Counted from the first letter of the stretch, positions 17,935-27,575 are shown. The stretch: DNA of 28,500 nt from Prorocentrum cordatum (GCA_963575745.1 CAUYUJ010016155.1:10001-38500), one strand, 5' to 3'. Made by a program: numbers and translations. Notes: generated by a model not told the origin, from the sequence alone.

Positions 17935-18187
17935 TCTCGCGAGCATTGCAACGTCAGTGGCGAAGTACATCGGTAGGCTCGTCATCCCGAGTGTTGTGAT
18001 GATCAACACCTTGAGCATTCTCGAAGGCATTGCACCGTCAGTGGCGAAGTACATCGGTAAGTTCGTCATCCCAAGCGTTGCGATGATCAAGGCCCGCCAG
18101 AAGAAGGCGACCAAGGACAGGAATCGTGGGAGCTTCGGCAAGGTCGTCTTTGTGAAGGCGAACGCTCTCACGAAGTACACCCACTAG
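17935..18187 (+). repeat. 84-bp tandem duplication inside a short open frame
   Basis: GTCAGTGGCGAAGTACATCG then GTA occurs at 17953 and 18037, exactly 84 bp apart, with GTCATCCC(G/A)AG(T/C)GTTG downstream of each. The duplication is 28 codons, so it keeps frame. The plus strand reads SVAKYIG(R/K)(L/F)VIPSV twice and ends at a TAG after ALTKYTH (18185-18187). The minus strand is open too and reads LGMT(S/N)LPMYFATD twice. Differences between copies are conservative in both readings, so I cannot tell which strand, if any, is coding. Confidence 0.6.
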
Positions 18188-18476
18188 CTGGGCTGAGAGG
18201 CTCGGCCCGTCGGTGGCGGCTGTGCCGGGCATTGGCCCTGCCTCGTTGCAACTGCTGGGCGCCTCGGTTTTCTGGCTTGTCCCTCGTCGCGTCGCCGCGG
18301 CTGGACTCGCCTCGGGCCGTTGGGCCGTTTTGGTTTTCCTGGCGCGGGTCGCCCCTGTGCCTTCCTCGTCGCCTCGTCGGAGTGCGGTTCGAAAATGCGG
18401 CGCGGCGTAGGTCCACGCCGCGGGCTTGTGTGCCAGGGCCTGGAAGACGCAGGCCGCCTCATCAGATCGTTCAGAT
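18188..18476. other. Unique DNA, no gene recognised
   Basis: GC-rich sequence between the 84-bp duplication and a CTC tract; nothing recognised. Confidence 0.4.
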
Positions 18477-18477
18477 C

Positions 18478-18536
18478 CCTCTTTCTCCTCCTCCTCCTCC
18501 TCCTCCTCCTCCACCTCCTCCTCCTCCTCCTCCTCC
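18478..18536 (+). repeat. (CTC)n microsatellite
   Basis: About 59 nt of CTC with one CCACCTC interruption. Confidence 0.95.
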
Positions 18537-18644
18537 ATTCCTTTTCCTTATAGACAACTTCTCCCTGTCGCACCCCGAGGCCAGTTTTTAGGGCGGGCCG
18601 GGCGTTTCGCCTGAGACGTCCTCACCAGTTCTGGCCCTGAAGCT

Positions 18645-18735
18645 TAAAAATTGGCAACAGCTTCACAGATGGAGGGAGGGTGGCTTTCAAAATGTGGCTC
18701 TCGCCTTAGCGCGGCGCACATTCGTTTTCAAATTA
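18645..18735 (+). repeat. Single copy of the 83-bp satellite unit
   Basis: Carries CTTCACAGAT, TTTCAAAATGTGGCTCTCGC and CTTAGCGCGGCGCACATTCG, matching the array at 20374-20725. It sits immediately left of the 77-bp array, so the two satellite families alternate. Confidence 0.85.
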
Positions 18736-18789
18736 CCCTGGCGAAGGACCCAACCATATGCAGCTGTGGATACCGCGGTGTGGGTACCG

Positions 18790-19196
18790 ATCTCGGTGGA
18801 ACCCCTATGGGGCCACGATCCTCGTGAGGGGTGTGCCGAAATGGGCGGGGGGACTCGTGCAAACCTTGCCGCTGGGGCATTCGGTGGAGATCCCTATGAC
18901 CACGAACCGTGTGAGGGGTGTGCCGGAAGGGGCGCTGACGCATGCGGACCCTGCCACTGGAGCCTTCGGTGGAGCTCCCTATGAAGCCACGAAGCGCTGT
19001 CCTAGGTGGCGTTGACGCATGCGGCCTGTGCCACTGGACCCTTCGGTGGAGCTCCCTATGGAGCCACGAAGCGTTGTCCTGGGTGGCGGTGACGCATGCG
19101 GACCCTGCCACTGAAGCCTCCGGTGGAGCTCCCTATGGGGCCGCGAAGCGCTGTCCTAAGTGGCGTTGACGCATGCGGCCTGTGCCAACTTGGTAA
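18790..19196 (+). repeat. 77-bp satellite, first block
   Basis: Units start at GACGCATGCGG (18937, 19014, 19091, 19168; spacing exactly 77). They contain GCCTTCGGTGGAGCTCCC, TATGG and GCGCTGTCCT motifs. Earlier units (18790-18936) are more diverged. As 77 is not divisible by three, the same unit is read in all frames in turn; the open frames need not mean coding. Confidence 0.93.
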
Positions 19197-19204
19197 CCTA
19201 CGGT

Positions 19205-19640
19205 GTGAAACAGCAAACAACAGAGAGGTAAAAAGAAAGAAAAAGAAGAAAAGAAAAAAAACGAAAGGGGAAAAGAAACTAAAGAAAAACAAAAAGAAAA
19301 AAAAAAAAAAAAAGAGAGAAATTAAAACAGGTCGGACGAAACGGAGACAGGGCAAAGGGGAGAAAAGAAACAGAAGAAAAGAAAAGAAAGAAAAAGAAGG
19401 AAAAAACACAACATAAAAGAAAAAAAAAAAAAAAAATAGAGAAAAATAAAGAGAAGACAACACATAGAAAACAAAGAGGTAAAAAGAATAGACGAAAAGA
19501 AAAAAGGAAAAAAAGACAAAAGGAAACAAAAGAAAAAATTAAGTAAAAAAAACAACGACAAAAGATAAAAAAGTAAAAAAAAATGCAAAAGGGGGGGAAA
19601 AAAATTAAGGGAAGGAAATGGGAAAAAACGATGGTGAGAA
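19205..19640 (+). repeat. A/G-rich tract splitting the 77-bp array
   Basis: About 435 nt composed almost wholly of A with G and few C/T (AAAGAAAAAG, GGGGAAAAG), including pure A runs of 14-15. It lies between two blocks of the same satellite. It is either an expansion within the array or an insertion; no ends or target duplication are visible. Confidence 0.85.
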
Positions 19641-19654
19641 AATGAAGCTTTCTA

Positions 19655-20232
19655 TGGGGCCACGAAATGCTGCGGTGACACATGCGGCCTGAGCCACTGG
19701 AGCCTTCGGTGGAGCTCCCTATGGGGCCACGAGGCGCTCTCCTGGGTGGCGGTGACGCATGCGGCCTGTGCCATTGGAGCCTTCGGTGGAGCTCCCTATG
19801 GGGCCACGAAACGCTGTCCTGGGTGGCGGTGACGCATGCGGCCTGTGTCACTGGAGCCTTCGGTGGAGCTCCCTATGGGGCAACGAAACGCTGTCCTAGG
19901 TGGCGTTGACGCATGCGGACCCTGCCACTGGAGCCTTCGGAGGGGCTCCCTATGGGGCAACGAAACGCTGTCCTGGGTGGTGTTGACGCATGCGGCCTGA
20001 GCCACTGGAGCCTTCGGTGGAGCTCCCTATGGGGCCACTCCTGGGTGGCGGTGACGCATGCGGGCAGTGGCACCGGAGCCTTCGGTGAAACTCTTTATGG
20101 GGCCACGAAACGCTGTCCTGGGTGGCGGTGACGCATGCGGCCTGTGTCACTGGAGCCTTCGGCGGAGCTCCCTATGCCAGTGGAGCCTTCGGCAGAGTCC
20201 CCTATGGGGCCATGAAACGCTGTCCCGCGTGG
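19655..20232 (+). repeat. 77-bp satellite, second block
   Basis: Unit starts at 19677, 19754, 19831, 19908, 19985, 20053 and 20130. Spacing is 77 except 68 for one unit lacking nine bases near 20038. The last unit has an internal partial duplication of GCCAGTGGAGCCTTCGGC. Copies differ by only a few substitutions. Confidence 0.95.
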
Positions 20233-20373
20233 GTGAAACGCAGCGAGGTGACGAGGCGGATAGAAGGAGGGAGGAGGGGGAGGAGAAGTGCGGGGAGGAG
20301 AGGAGAGGAGGAGTGACGCGGGGCGCTTTCTCTTCAAAACGAAGGCCTAACACCACAGGATGGTTTGGAGATC

Positions 20374-20725
20374 TGCAAGCGCTTCACAGGTTGAGGGCTG
20401 GTGGTTTTCAAAGTGTGGCTCTCGCCTCAGCGCGGCGCACATTCGTTCTAAACATTTGCAAGACTTCCACTGATTGCGGGCGGATGGTTTTCAACATGTG
20501 GCTCTCGCCTTAGCGCGGCGCACACACTTGCTAAAAACTTGCAAGAGCTTCACGGATTGAGGGCGAGTAGTTTTCAAAATGTGGCTCTCGCCTTAGCGCG
20601 GCGCACATTCTTGCAACAAAATTGTAAGCGTGTCACGGATTGAAGGCGAGTCGTTTTCAAAATGTTGTTCTTGCCTTAACGCCGCGCGCATTCGTTTAAA
20701 AATTACTAGCGTTTCACGGGTTCCC
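20374..20725 (+). repeat. 83-bp satellite array
   Basis: Four copies with GTGGCTCTCGCC at 20415, 20498, 20581 and (diverged) 20664, spacing exactly 83, plus a partial fifth. Each holds CTTCACGGATTGAGGGCG, TTTTCAAAATG and TTAGCGCGGCGCACA. Confidence 0.95.
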
Positions 20726-20734
20726 ATCATCAAC

Positions 20735-21031
20735 GTACCAAAAAATAGTGTTTTGGAAGGATTCAGGCTTATGCGGGCGCAACAGTTAAGTGGATTCTCT
20801 GTAGGAATGGCGTTCTGGGACGATTCAGGATCGTCAAGACGCAACACTCAGGTTGATCCGTGGCGTTGGAATCCCAAGAACAATGTTTTGGCACGCTTCA
20901 GGGTCTTCAAACGGGTGTCTTCCAACGAGGCAGCTCCATCAATGGAAATGAACCGTTGCAGGGGCCTCTGAAGAGGGAGCTTGGAGGGAGGTTTTGCTTC
21001 AACATCGTTGATGACTCTCTTGGGTTTACAC
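20735..21031 (+). repeat. ~73-bp degenerate array with a conserved end block (copy 1)
   Basis: Motif TCCCAAGAACAATGTTTTGG then CACG recurs, diverged, at about 20735, 20803 and 20876. The array ends in AACATCGTTGATG, then CTTGGGTTTACACTGGTCCT and directly a (CTC)n. The same arrangement occurs at 26763-27068. Confidence 0.8.
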
Positions 21032-21091
21032 TGGTCCTCCTCCTCCTCCTCCTCCTCCTCCTTCTCCTCCTCCTCCTCCTCCTCCTCCGCC
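21032..21091 (+). repeat. (CTC)n microsatellite attached to the end block
   Basis: Sixty nt of CTC starting immediately after TTTACACTGGTC, the same junction as at 27069. Confidence 0.95.
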
Positions 21092-21366
21092 TCGCCGCCC
21101 CTCCCCCAATCCCTGCCCGACCCTTCCTCCTCCAGGGCGAAAGAGAGAGGGAGCGCGGGGGAGCCAGTCCCCGTGGTTGAGCCAATGTCCGGACATCGGC
21201 CCGGCCTTGGCCGCCGACGCGTCCGGGGGCTCGGCCTCGCAGCGCACTGGGCGATGCTCGGGGGCACGGCCCTCCCTGGGCGAGTGCTTCGGGGGCAACG
21301 AAAAAAAACCACGACGGACGACGATACGGGACGACGGCCCTCACCCTGTACTGGCGAGGAGGGCGA
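21092..21366. other. Unique GC-rich DNA between microsatellites
   Basis: No gene recognised. Frames are open because of composition. Confidence 0.4.
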
Positions 21367-21475
21367 AGAGGAGGAGGAGGAGGAGGAGGAGGAAGAGGAG
21401 GACGGTGATGGTAACGGTAATGGTGATGATGATGCTGATGTTGATGCTGATGCTGATGCTGATGCCGATACTGAC

Positions 21476-21537
<62 letters not shown>

Positions 21538-21823
21538 CGATAGTGATGATGATGATGATGATGATGATGATGGTGATGTTGATGATGCTGATGCTGATGC
21601 TGCTCTTGCTGTTGAAGGAGGAGATTGAGGTGGAGATGACGATGAAGATGATGATAATGCTGATGATGATGAGGATGATGGAGATGAGTATGATGATGGT
21701 GGTGATGATGATGGTGTTGTTGGTAGTGATGATGCTGATGATGAAGATGAGGATGAGGATGAAGATGAAGATGAAGATAACGATAAAGATGAAGATGAAG
21801 ATGAAGATGAAGATGAAGATGAA

Positions 21824-21882
<59 letters not shown>

Positions 21883-21893
21883 GATGATGATGA
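21367..21893 (+). repeat. (GAG)n followed by long (GAT)n / (GATGAA)n microsatellite
   Basis: GAG units at 21367-21400 pass into a GAT/GCT/GAA array to 21893. Pure GAT runs lie at 21476-21535 and 21826-21880. A GAAGAT hexamer subtype fills 21760-21825, mirrored as its complement in the ATC array at 27575-27710. Confidence 0.96.
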
Positions 21894-22009
21894 TTATAAA
21901 TGATGAGATGCGCCCGGCCCCCGTGTGTGGCCAACAGCCAGGCCGTAGGCCGAAGGTTTCGCAGTTTCCTGATCGTTGCAGCTTCCAACAAGAACTCATC
22001 CAACGACCA

Positions 22010-22258
22010 AAATCCAAAAAAAAAAATCCCAAAAAGTTTGCAACTGTACACAACAAAAACAACGAGAAAAGAACACAAAAAGAGAAACAATAAAAAAGAC
22101 AGACAACAGAGAGCAGGAAAGAGAGAGAAAAAACAACAAACAAAACCAATAAGAAAGAAGAAAAGCAAAGAATCAAAAAACATAACAAAATAACGAAAAA
22201 AAAAAACAAGAAGAAACAAAAACATACAGAAAAAAAAGAACAACATAAAATACAAATG
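22010..22258 (+). repeat. A-rich low-complexity tract
   Basis: About 250 nt of A-rich sequence (AACAAAAACA, GAAAAAAAG types), similar in character to 19205-19640. No gene seen. Confidence 0.75.
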
Positions 22259-22463
22259 TTCTGGCTTCTTGCTCTGCTTGAGAAGAGAAAAAGGGTTAAA
22301 AAGAACATTAAATTTGCTGGCTTGCAGATTTCTTGCTGCTACATTGCTTACAGTGCTTCTACTGTTCCTTGTTGATGGACCGCGCGAGGGGGGGAGGCCC
22401 AAACTGGCAGGTTTACCACGCCCTGAGCGTGTTGTCTGAATTGTTGGGATGGGTAAAAATTGA
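22259..22463. other. Short unique segment
   Basis: Separates the A-rich tract from the next satellite. Contains no recognisable gene. Confidence 0.4.
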
Positions 22464-22905
22464 CACCCCTCACGCGGATCGTCGGGGCCAGGGTCCAAAA
22501 CACACGGGATTTGCCACATTTCTGACATTCGGTGGCACCCCTCACGCAGATCGGCGGGGTCAGGGTCCAAAAACACAAGGGATTTGCCACATTTCTGACA
22601 TTCGGTGGCACCCCTCACGCAGAACGGCGGGGTCAGGGTCCAAAAACACAAGGGATTTGCCACATTTCTGACATTCGGTGGCACCCCTCACGCGGATCGG
22701 CAGGCTCAGTGTCCAAAAACACATGGTATTTGCTACATTTCTGACATCCGGTGGCACCCCTCACGCAGATCGGCGGGGTCAGGGTTCAAAAACACACGGG
22801 ATTAGATCCGTAGGGTCAGGGTCCAAAAACACAAGGGATTTGCCACATTTCTGAAATTCGGTGGCACCCCTCACGCAGATCCGTAGGGTCAGGGTCGAAA
22901 AACAA
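22464..22905 (+). repeat. 73-bp satellite array
   Basis: CACCCCTCACGC starts at 22464, 22536, 22609, 22682, 22755 and 22865. Spacing is 72, 73, 73, 73 and then 110, the last including an internal 37-bp partial duplication. Each unit has GGGGTCAGGGTCCAAAAACA, GATTTGCCACATTTCTGACA and TTCGGTGG. It is unrelated in sequence to the array at 20735-21031. Confidence 0.96.
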
Positions 22906-22980
22906 ACAGGTCCCGACACTGCTTCACGGCGGCGCCCAGACCTCATGATTTAGCTGGGGGCGAAGCCCTTACGGATTAAT

Positions 22981-23182
22981 AATGATGAAATAGTGGTGGT
23001 GGTGGTGGTGGTGGTGATGATGCTGATGATGACGGTAGTGATGATCATGATGATGGTGGACATGATGATGATGCTGATGGCAATGAGTATGACGACGATG
23101 GTGATGATGATGATGATGTTGATGCTGATGCTGATGCTGGTGCTGATGCTGGTGCTAATACTGATGCTTGTGCTGATGATGG

Positions 23183-23215
<33 letters not shown>

Positions 23216-23343
23216 CGATGCTGATGATCCTGATGATGATCGTGATGTAAAGCATGGTGACGATGGTGATGGTGATGGCGATGATGATCATGATGGTGAT
23301 GATGCTGGTGGTGACGGTGATGGTGGTGTTGTGATGATGGTGC

Positions 23344-23375
<32 letters not shown>

Positions 23376-23690
23376 GCGATGAAGATGTATATGGAGATGC
23401 TGATCGTGGTGATGCTGGGACTGGTGATGATTTTGATGGCAAGTGTGATGATAATGGTGGTGGTGATGGTGATGGTGGTGCTTGGCGTGATGATGATGAG
23501 GATGATGATTATTGTTATTATGATGCTGTTGACGATGATTCTGGTGGTGATGGGGATGAAAAGGAGGATGAGGATAAGGATGAGGACGATGATGAGTATG
23601 ATGGTGATGGAAATGGTGATGATGATGAGGATGATGACGATGGTGATGATGGTGCTGCTAGTGGTGATGATGATGATGATGACCTGGACA
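22981..23690 (+). repeat. (GAT)n-type imperfect microsatellite
   Basis: About 700 nt of GAT triplets mixed with GGT, GCT and GAC, starting as (GGT)n at 22994-23014. Open in all frames, giving poly-Asp, Met-rich or His-rich artefacts. Confidence 0.95.
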
Positions 23691-23865
23691 AGAACTGGCA
23701 TCCCCACCCCCACCAGGGAGCCTTGACCCCGCTGGTCAACCTACCCCCCAGCCTACCCAGGGATGGATGCCGCCTCCTTCGGGTTTTGATGTGCCCAGCT
23801 TGACCAAGCGGGGGTACGCTGGGAGACCTATACCTTACCTTTGGGGAGGAGGGTGTAAGAGGGCG

Positions 23866-23982
23866 CTGACGATGATGTTGATGATCTTGATGATGATGAG
23901 GATGAGGATGACGATGATGATACTGCTGATGATGATGATTATGATGGTGATGATGATGGTGATGACGACGACGACGATGACA

Positions 23983-24039
<57 letters not shown>

Positions 24040-24076
24040 GTAATTGTGATGGTGCTGATGGCAATAATGATGATGG

Positions 24077-24123
<47 letters not shown>

Positions 24124-24196
24124 GTGATGGTGATGGTGATGGTGATGGTGATGGTGATGACGATGAGGATGAAGATGAGGATGAGGATGGGGTATG
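23866..24196 (+). repeat. (GAT)n microsatellite
   Basis: Pure GAT runs at about 23985-24038 and 24079-24121, then GGTGAT hexamers at 24121-24160. Separated from the previous GAT array by about 170 bp of unique DNA. Confidence 0.96.
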
Positions 24197-24199
24197 TAT

Positions 24200-24354
24200 G
24201 GATGGATGGCCGTAGCCACTGGATCAAGCCGCTCTGGCTCGAGGTTGGCTGGCACGGCCCTCGTGCCTGTCTGGAGCACCATATTGTGCTGGCTCTGGTC
24301 GTCGCCATTGTAATCATGACTTTTTGCCCCAGCTTTGGTCTTGACCTGGACTTG
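24200..24354 (-). CDS. Candidate exon of unknown protein
   Basis: On the minus strand, starting just after a TGA at 24355-24357, the frame reads hydrophilic, non-repetitive sequence including VKTKAGAKSHDYNGDDQSQH and then MVLQTGTRAVPANLEPERLD. It runs into the ATC array (poly-His), so the coding part, if real, must end at about 24200. AG acceptors lie close to 24345. No family is recognised. The opposite strand is also open here, with a hydrophobic stretch, so this remains a guess. Confidence 0.25.
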
Positions 24355-24496
24355 TCATGGCGGTATGTGCGGAGGATTTACCTGGTCTTGCTCCCTCCTT
24401 GCTCGGCTTCCCCACGGTCCCGCGCGGCTTCGCTTGCTTCCACATCGCGCACTGCTCGGACTTGCTCCTCAGCAAGCACACGGCGGCCTTCACGGT

Positions 24497-24583
24497 CTGA
24501 GTGCGCCTCCCTCCCGCATCCCCTCCGACATTCCCTCACGGTCTGAGTGCGCCTCCCTCCCGCATCCCCTCCGACATTCCCTC
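24497..24583 (+). repeat. 42-bp tandem duplication
   Basis: ACGGTCTGAGTGCGCCTCCC then TCCCGCATCCCCTCCGACAT and TCCCT is present twice in tandem, nearly identical. Confidence 0.93.
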
Positions 24584-24779
24584 CCCGCGTTCCCTTTAGT
24601 GCCTAGCTGCCTAGCTGTGCCCTGGCGCGTCCCGCCGCTAATTTACCGTCGTTTGGATGGATGGCACGTTCATCAAAGCGGTTTCTAAATGCAATTTCGC
24701 TCTGCCCCGACCGCAAGAGGCAAGGAGCAGCTAAAGGAGCAGCTGAAGGAGCAGCTGAAGGAAGAAGGAGGGAGGAAGG

Positions 24780-24917
24780 AGGATGGAAGAGGAGGAGGAG
24801 GAGGAGGAGGAGGAGGAGGAGGAGGAGGAGGAGGAGGAGGGGGAGGAAGGGAGGAGGAGGAGGAGGAGAATGAGGAGGAGGAGGAGGAGGAGGAGAATGA
24901 GGAGGAGGAGGAGGATC
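24780..24917 (+). repeat. (GAG)n microsatellite
   Basis: GAG repeat with AATGAG and GGGAAG interruptions, preceded by a short GGAGCAGCTGAA tandem (24727-24762). Confidence 0.96.
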
Positions 24918-25029
24918 TCCCAGAGGGGGGGGAGGAGCTGGGCAAGGGACGCGGTGCCCCCGCGATCTCCCCGCCGCCTCCCGCAGCTCCGCCGGCGCGG
25001 GCACCTCCTCCTGGCTTCTCCTGGGGGCC

Positions 25030-25255
25030 GGCCCCCTCTCCTCCCTCCCTCCTCACCCCTCCTCCCGCCTCCTCCCTCCCCCATCTCTCCTTGCTCCCCT
25101 CCTCCCTCCTCCCTCCTCCCTCCTCCCTCCCCCTCCTCCCCACTCCTCTCTCCCTCCTCCCCGCTCCCTCGTCCCTCCTCCTCCCCTCCGTCCCCCCTCG
25201 CTTCCCCCGGGCCCCCTCCGGCCCCCCCCTCTCTCCGTGCTCCCCTCCTCCGTTC
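25030..25255 (+). repeat. CTCCCTCCT pyrimidine-rich tract
   Basis: Irregular C/T-rich tract (CTCCCTCC, CCTCCTC). With the GAG tract 110 bp upstream it creates a purine-to-pyrimidine strand switch. Confidence 0.85.
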
Positions 25256-25429
25256 TCCCGACGGCATGCGCTCACGCGCCGCAGCCCGAGGCCGCGCGCG
25301 CGCGCTCCCGCTCGCAGCGCGAGGACGGGGGGCGGGCTCGACCCGGCAGGGCTCCCGGGGGGGGGCCCTCCCGCGCCTCTCGGGCGGCCCTCGGGGGGGC
25401 GAGGGCCCTCGGGGGGCCTTCCGGGAGGG

Positions 25430-25584
25430 TAGGGGGCCACACGTCAACCCTACCCCTACCCCCCACGATTTCTGAGGGGGAGGGTGGGGGTCACTTCGCT
25501 CGGGAGCTCCCCAACGAAGTGAGCCCCACCCTCCCCCTCAGAAATCGTGGGGGGTATGGGGTAGGGTTCACGCGTGGCCCCCTA
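25430..25584. mobile_element. 155-bp near-perfect hairpin element
   Basis: The ends are TAGGGGGCCAC and its inverse. The arms 25430-25498 and 25514-25584 match through ACCCTACCCC, CCACGATTTCTGAGGGGG and AGGGTGGGG(G/C)TCACTTCG with only a few differences, around a 15-nt loop. GAGGG lies directly outside both ends (25425-25429 and 25585-25589), a possible 5-bp target duplication. Weaker inverted similarity reaches out to about 25395 and 25610. Non-coding foldback element. Confidence 0.8.
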
Positions 25585-25610
25585 GAGGGGCCTCGGGGCA
25601 CCTTGGGGAG

Positions 25611-25972
25611 GGGAGGGGGCGGCGCTGGCGCGCGGGCTGCTCTGGCCCGCTGGGCCTGGCGGCAGTTGGCTCCGCGGCCCCTCCCCCACGCTGGTCACGG
25701 GCCCGGGAGGGCCTTCGAGGGCCGGGCCGGGCAGACGGCGTGGCCCGGTCAACGGCGCGGTGTGGATTGTGGGCCCATTTCCGACAGGGGGCACTGGCTG
25801 AGCAACAGGGCTTCCCTCTGAAAGGGCGAGGGCTGATTCGCAGACCAGCCTCGTCAACAGCGTCGCATCGTACCACGCCGATTGGGGCTGCACCGTCTGC
25901 CCGTCTATAGATACCCTCCGAGAGAAAGACATCATGAAAAGCGCCCCCCACCTTCGCAGCGAATCCACCTCG
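25611..25972. other. Unique GC-rich DNA
   Basis: No gene recognised. Confidence 0.4.
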
Positions 25973-26220
25973 TCGTCGTCGTCGTCGAGTCGAGGCCGTC
26001 GTCGTCGTCCTCTGGCTCCTCCTCCTCCTCCTCCTCCTCCTCCTCCTCCTCCTCCTCCTCCTCAGTCTCCTCCTCCTCCTCCTCATCCTCCTCCTCCTCC
26101 TCCTCCTCCTCCTCCTCCTCCATATCCTCCTCCTCCTCCTCCTCCTCCTCCTCCTCCTCCTCCTCCTCCTCCTCCTCCTCCTCCTCCTCCTCCTCCTCCT
26201 CCTCCTCCTCCTCCTCCTCT
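25973..26220 (+). repeat. (CGT)n then long (CTC)n microsatellite
   Basis: A short GTC/CGT array (25973-26008) leads into about 200 nt of nearly pure CTC with rare CAGTC, CATCC and CATATC interruptions. Confidence 0.96.
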
Positions 26221-26229
26221 ACCTCCTCC

Positions 26230-26510
26230 CCCTGGCGCGGCGAAAGTGTCTGCGCGCCGCCCGCGCGCGCCCTGGACTCGTTCGCAAACGCAAGTAGGCG
26301 ACCGCGAGCACAGAGGCCAGCCAGCTGCCGCGTTCATTAGCCAACTCCTCGGCCAGGGCGGCACGGACCGCCAGGGCGCGGTCCCGGACCGACGCGCTGG
26401 GCAGCTGGCAGGCAGTAGCTGCGTGGCGCGCAACGCTGAGCTCTGCGCCCCAGCGCTGCGCCAAAGCGCTCGACACCGCCGCGGAGCGATCCTCGTCCTC
26501 CTGCTGCGAG
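26230..26510 (-). CDS. Candidate exon, Ala-rich helical segment
   Basis: The minus-strand frame reads EDEDRSAAVSSALAQRWGAE, then LSVARHAATACQLPSASVRD and RALAVRAALAEELANE, then a basic tail. This is less repetitive and more helix-like than the competing frames. A CAG acceptor-like site precedes it near 26507. Downstream on the minus strand it runs into (GAG)n, which could be intron. No family is recognised. Confidence 0.27.
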
Positions 26511-26699
26511 GAGGGGCATCGGCCTGCTGGCCAGTACTGGCGCTTGTCAGCTTCGGCGGCGGCGTTGATGGAGCCCTCAGCCCTAGTGCTTCGCCGTTGA
26601 AGCCAGCGCCACCGCATCCCCAGGCACAGCAGACCTGAATGTTACGCCCACGCAGAGGCCTGGACAGCCAGCTGCGCCTTCTGTATCCTCCTGAACCTC

Positions 26700-26760
26700 C
26701 TCCTGAACCTTCTCCTCCTCCTCCTCCTCCTCCTCCTTCTCCTCCTCCTCCTCCTCCTCA
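26700..26760 (+). repeat. (CTC)n microsatellite
   Basis: CTC with CTT and TGAACCT variants. It precedes the second copy of the 73-bp degenerate array. Confidence 0.93.
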
Positions 26761-26762
26761 GT

Positions 26763-27068
26763 CCCAAGAACGGTGTTCTGGCACGATGGACGACTGTCAG
26801 GAAGCATGCGTATCGTTGATTCGCAGTGTGAGAAGGCCCAGGACTGGCAACATGGCACGACTGATGACTGTCAGGACATAACAATCACGTTGCTTCGCGG
26901 CGTTGAAGTCCCAGGAATTCTGAGTTGGCACGATCGAGGATTCTCAGACGGCTGTCTTCAAGGGAGGACTTCCCTCACTGAAAATGAATAAGTGTAAGGA
27001 CCTATGACAAGGGGACGTGAAGGGAGCGTTGATTGCAACATCGTTGATGCGTCTTGGGTTTACACTGG
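26763..27068 (+). repeat. ~73-bp degenerate array with a conserved end block (copy 2)
   Basis: Units at about 26763, 26837 and 26908 share TCCCA(A/G)GAA, (T/C)TGGCACGA and GACTGTCAGG motifs. The end block AACATCGTTGATG, then TCTTGGGTTTACACTGGTCC, joins directly to (CTC)n. This reproduces 20735-21031 in the same orientation and order, about 6 kb away. Confidence 0.8.
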
Positions 27069-27130
27069 TCCTCCTCCTTCTTCTTCTACTCCTCCTCCTC
27101 CTCCTCCTCCTCCTCCTCCTCCTCCTCCTT
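27069..27130 (+). repeat. (CTC)n microsatellite attached to the end block
   Basis: CTC/CTT repeat beginning at the same junction as the one at 21032. Confidence 0.95.
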
Positions 27131-27430
27131 CCTCTCCTCCTGATGTTTAAAGCGGGTTTTTGGAGGGAGGGGGGCGCCACTGGGCGAGCCCGTGCGCGGA
27201 GCCGCGGCTGGAGAAGGGGCAGTTACGCTGGCTTATGCGGTCTCTCTGGCTCGACCCGAATGCTCCTACCACTCCTCTCTCCTCGTGCTCGTTCCCCTCG
27301 TCCGTCTCCCTCATAATCAGAACCATCATCACGATACGGACCATCATCATGACCATCTCCCATCCTCCTCATAGGTATCGCCTTTCTCTTCCAATCCACC
27401 AAACAACCACCCCACGCCCACCCCACCCCA
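27131..27430. other. Unique segment between microsatellites
   Basis: No gene recognised. It becomes ATC-rich near 27310-27360. Confidence 0.4.
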
Positions 27431-27432
27431 CA

Positions 27433-27481
27433 TCGTCATCATCATCATCATCATCATCAGCATCATCATCATCATCATCAG

Positions 27482-27575
<94 letters not shown>

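Noticed and set aside
18790-20232. Plus and minus open frames over the 77-bp satellite as a repeat protein
   Set aside because: The unit is not a multiple of three and lacks stops in any frame, so open frames follow automatically.
20848-22308. 486-codon minus-strand open frame
   Set aside because: Mostly poly-Ser and related residues from the GAT and CTC microsatellites and the A-rich tract.
22464-22905. CRISPR array
   Set aside because: The whole 73-bp unit is conserved; there are no unique spacers. The 77- and 83-bp arrays fail for the same reason.
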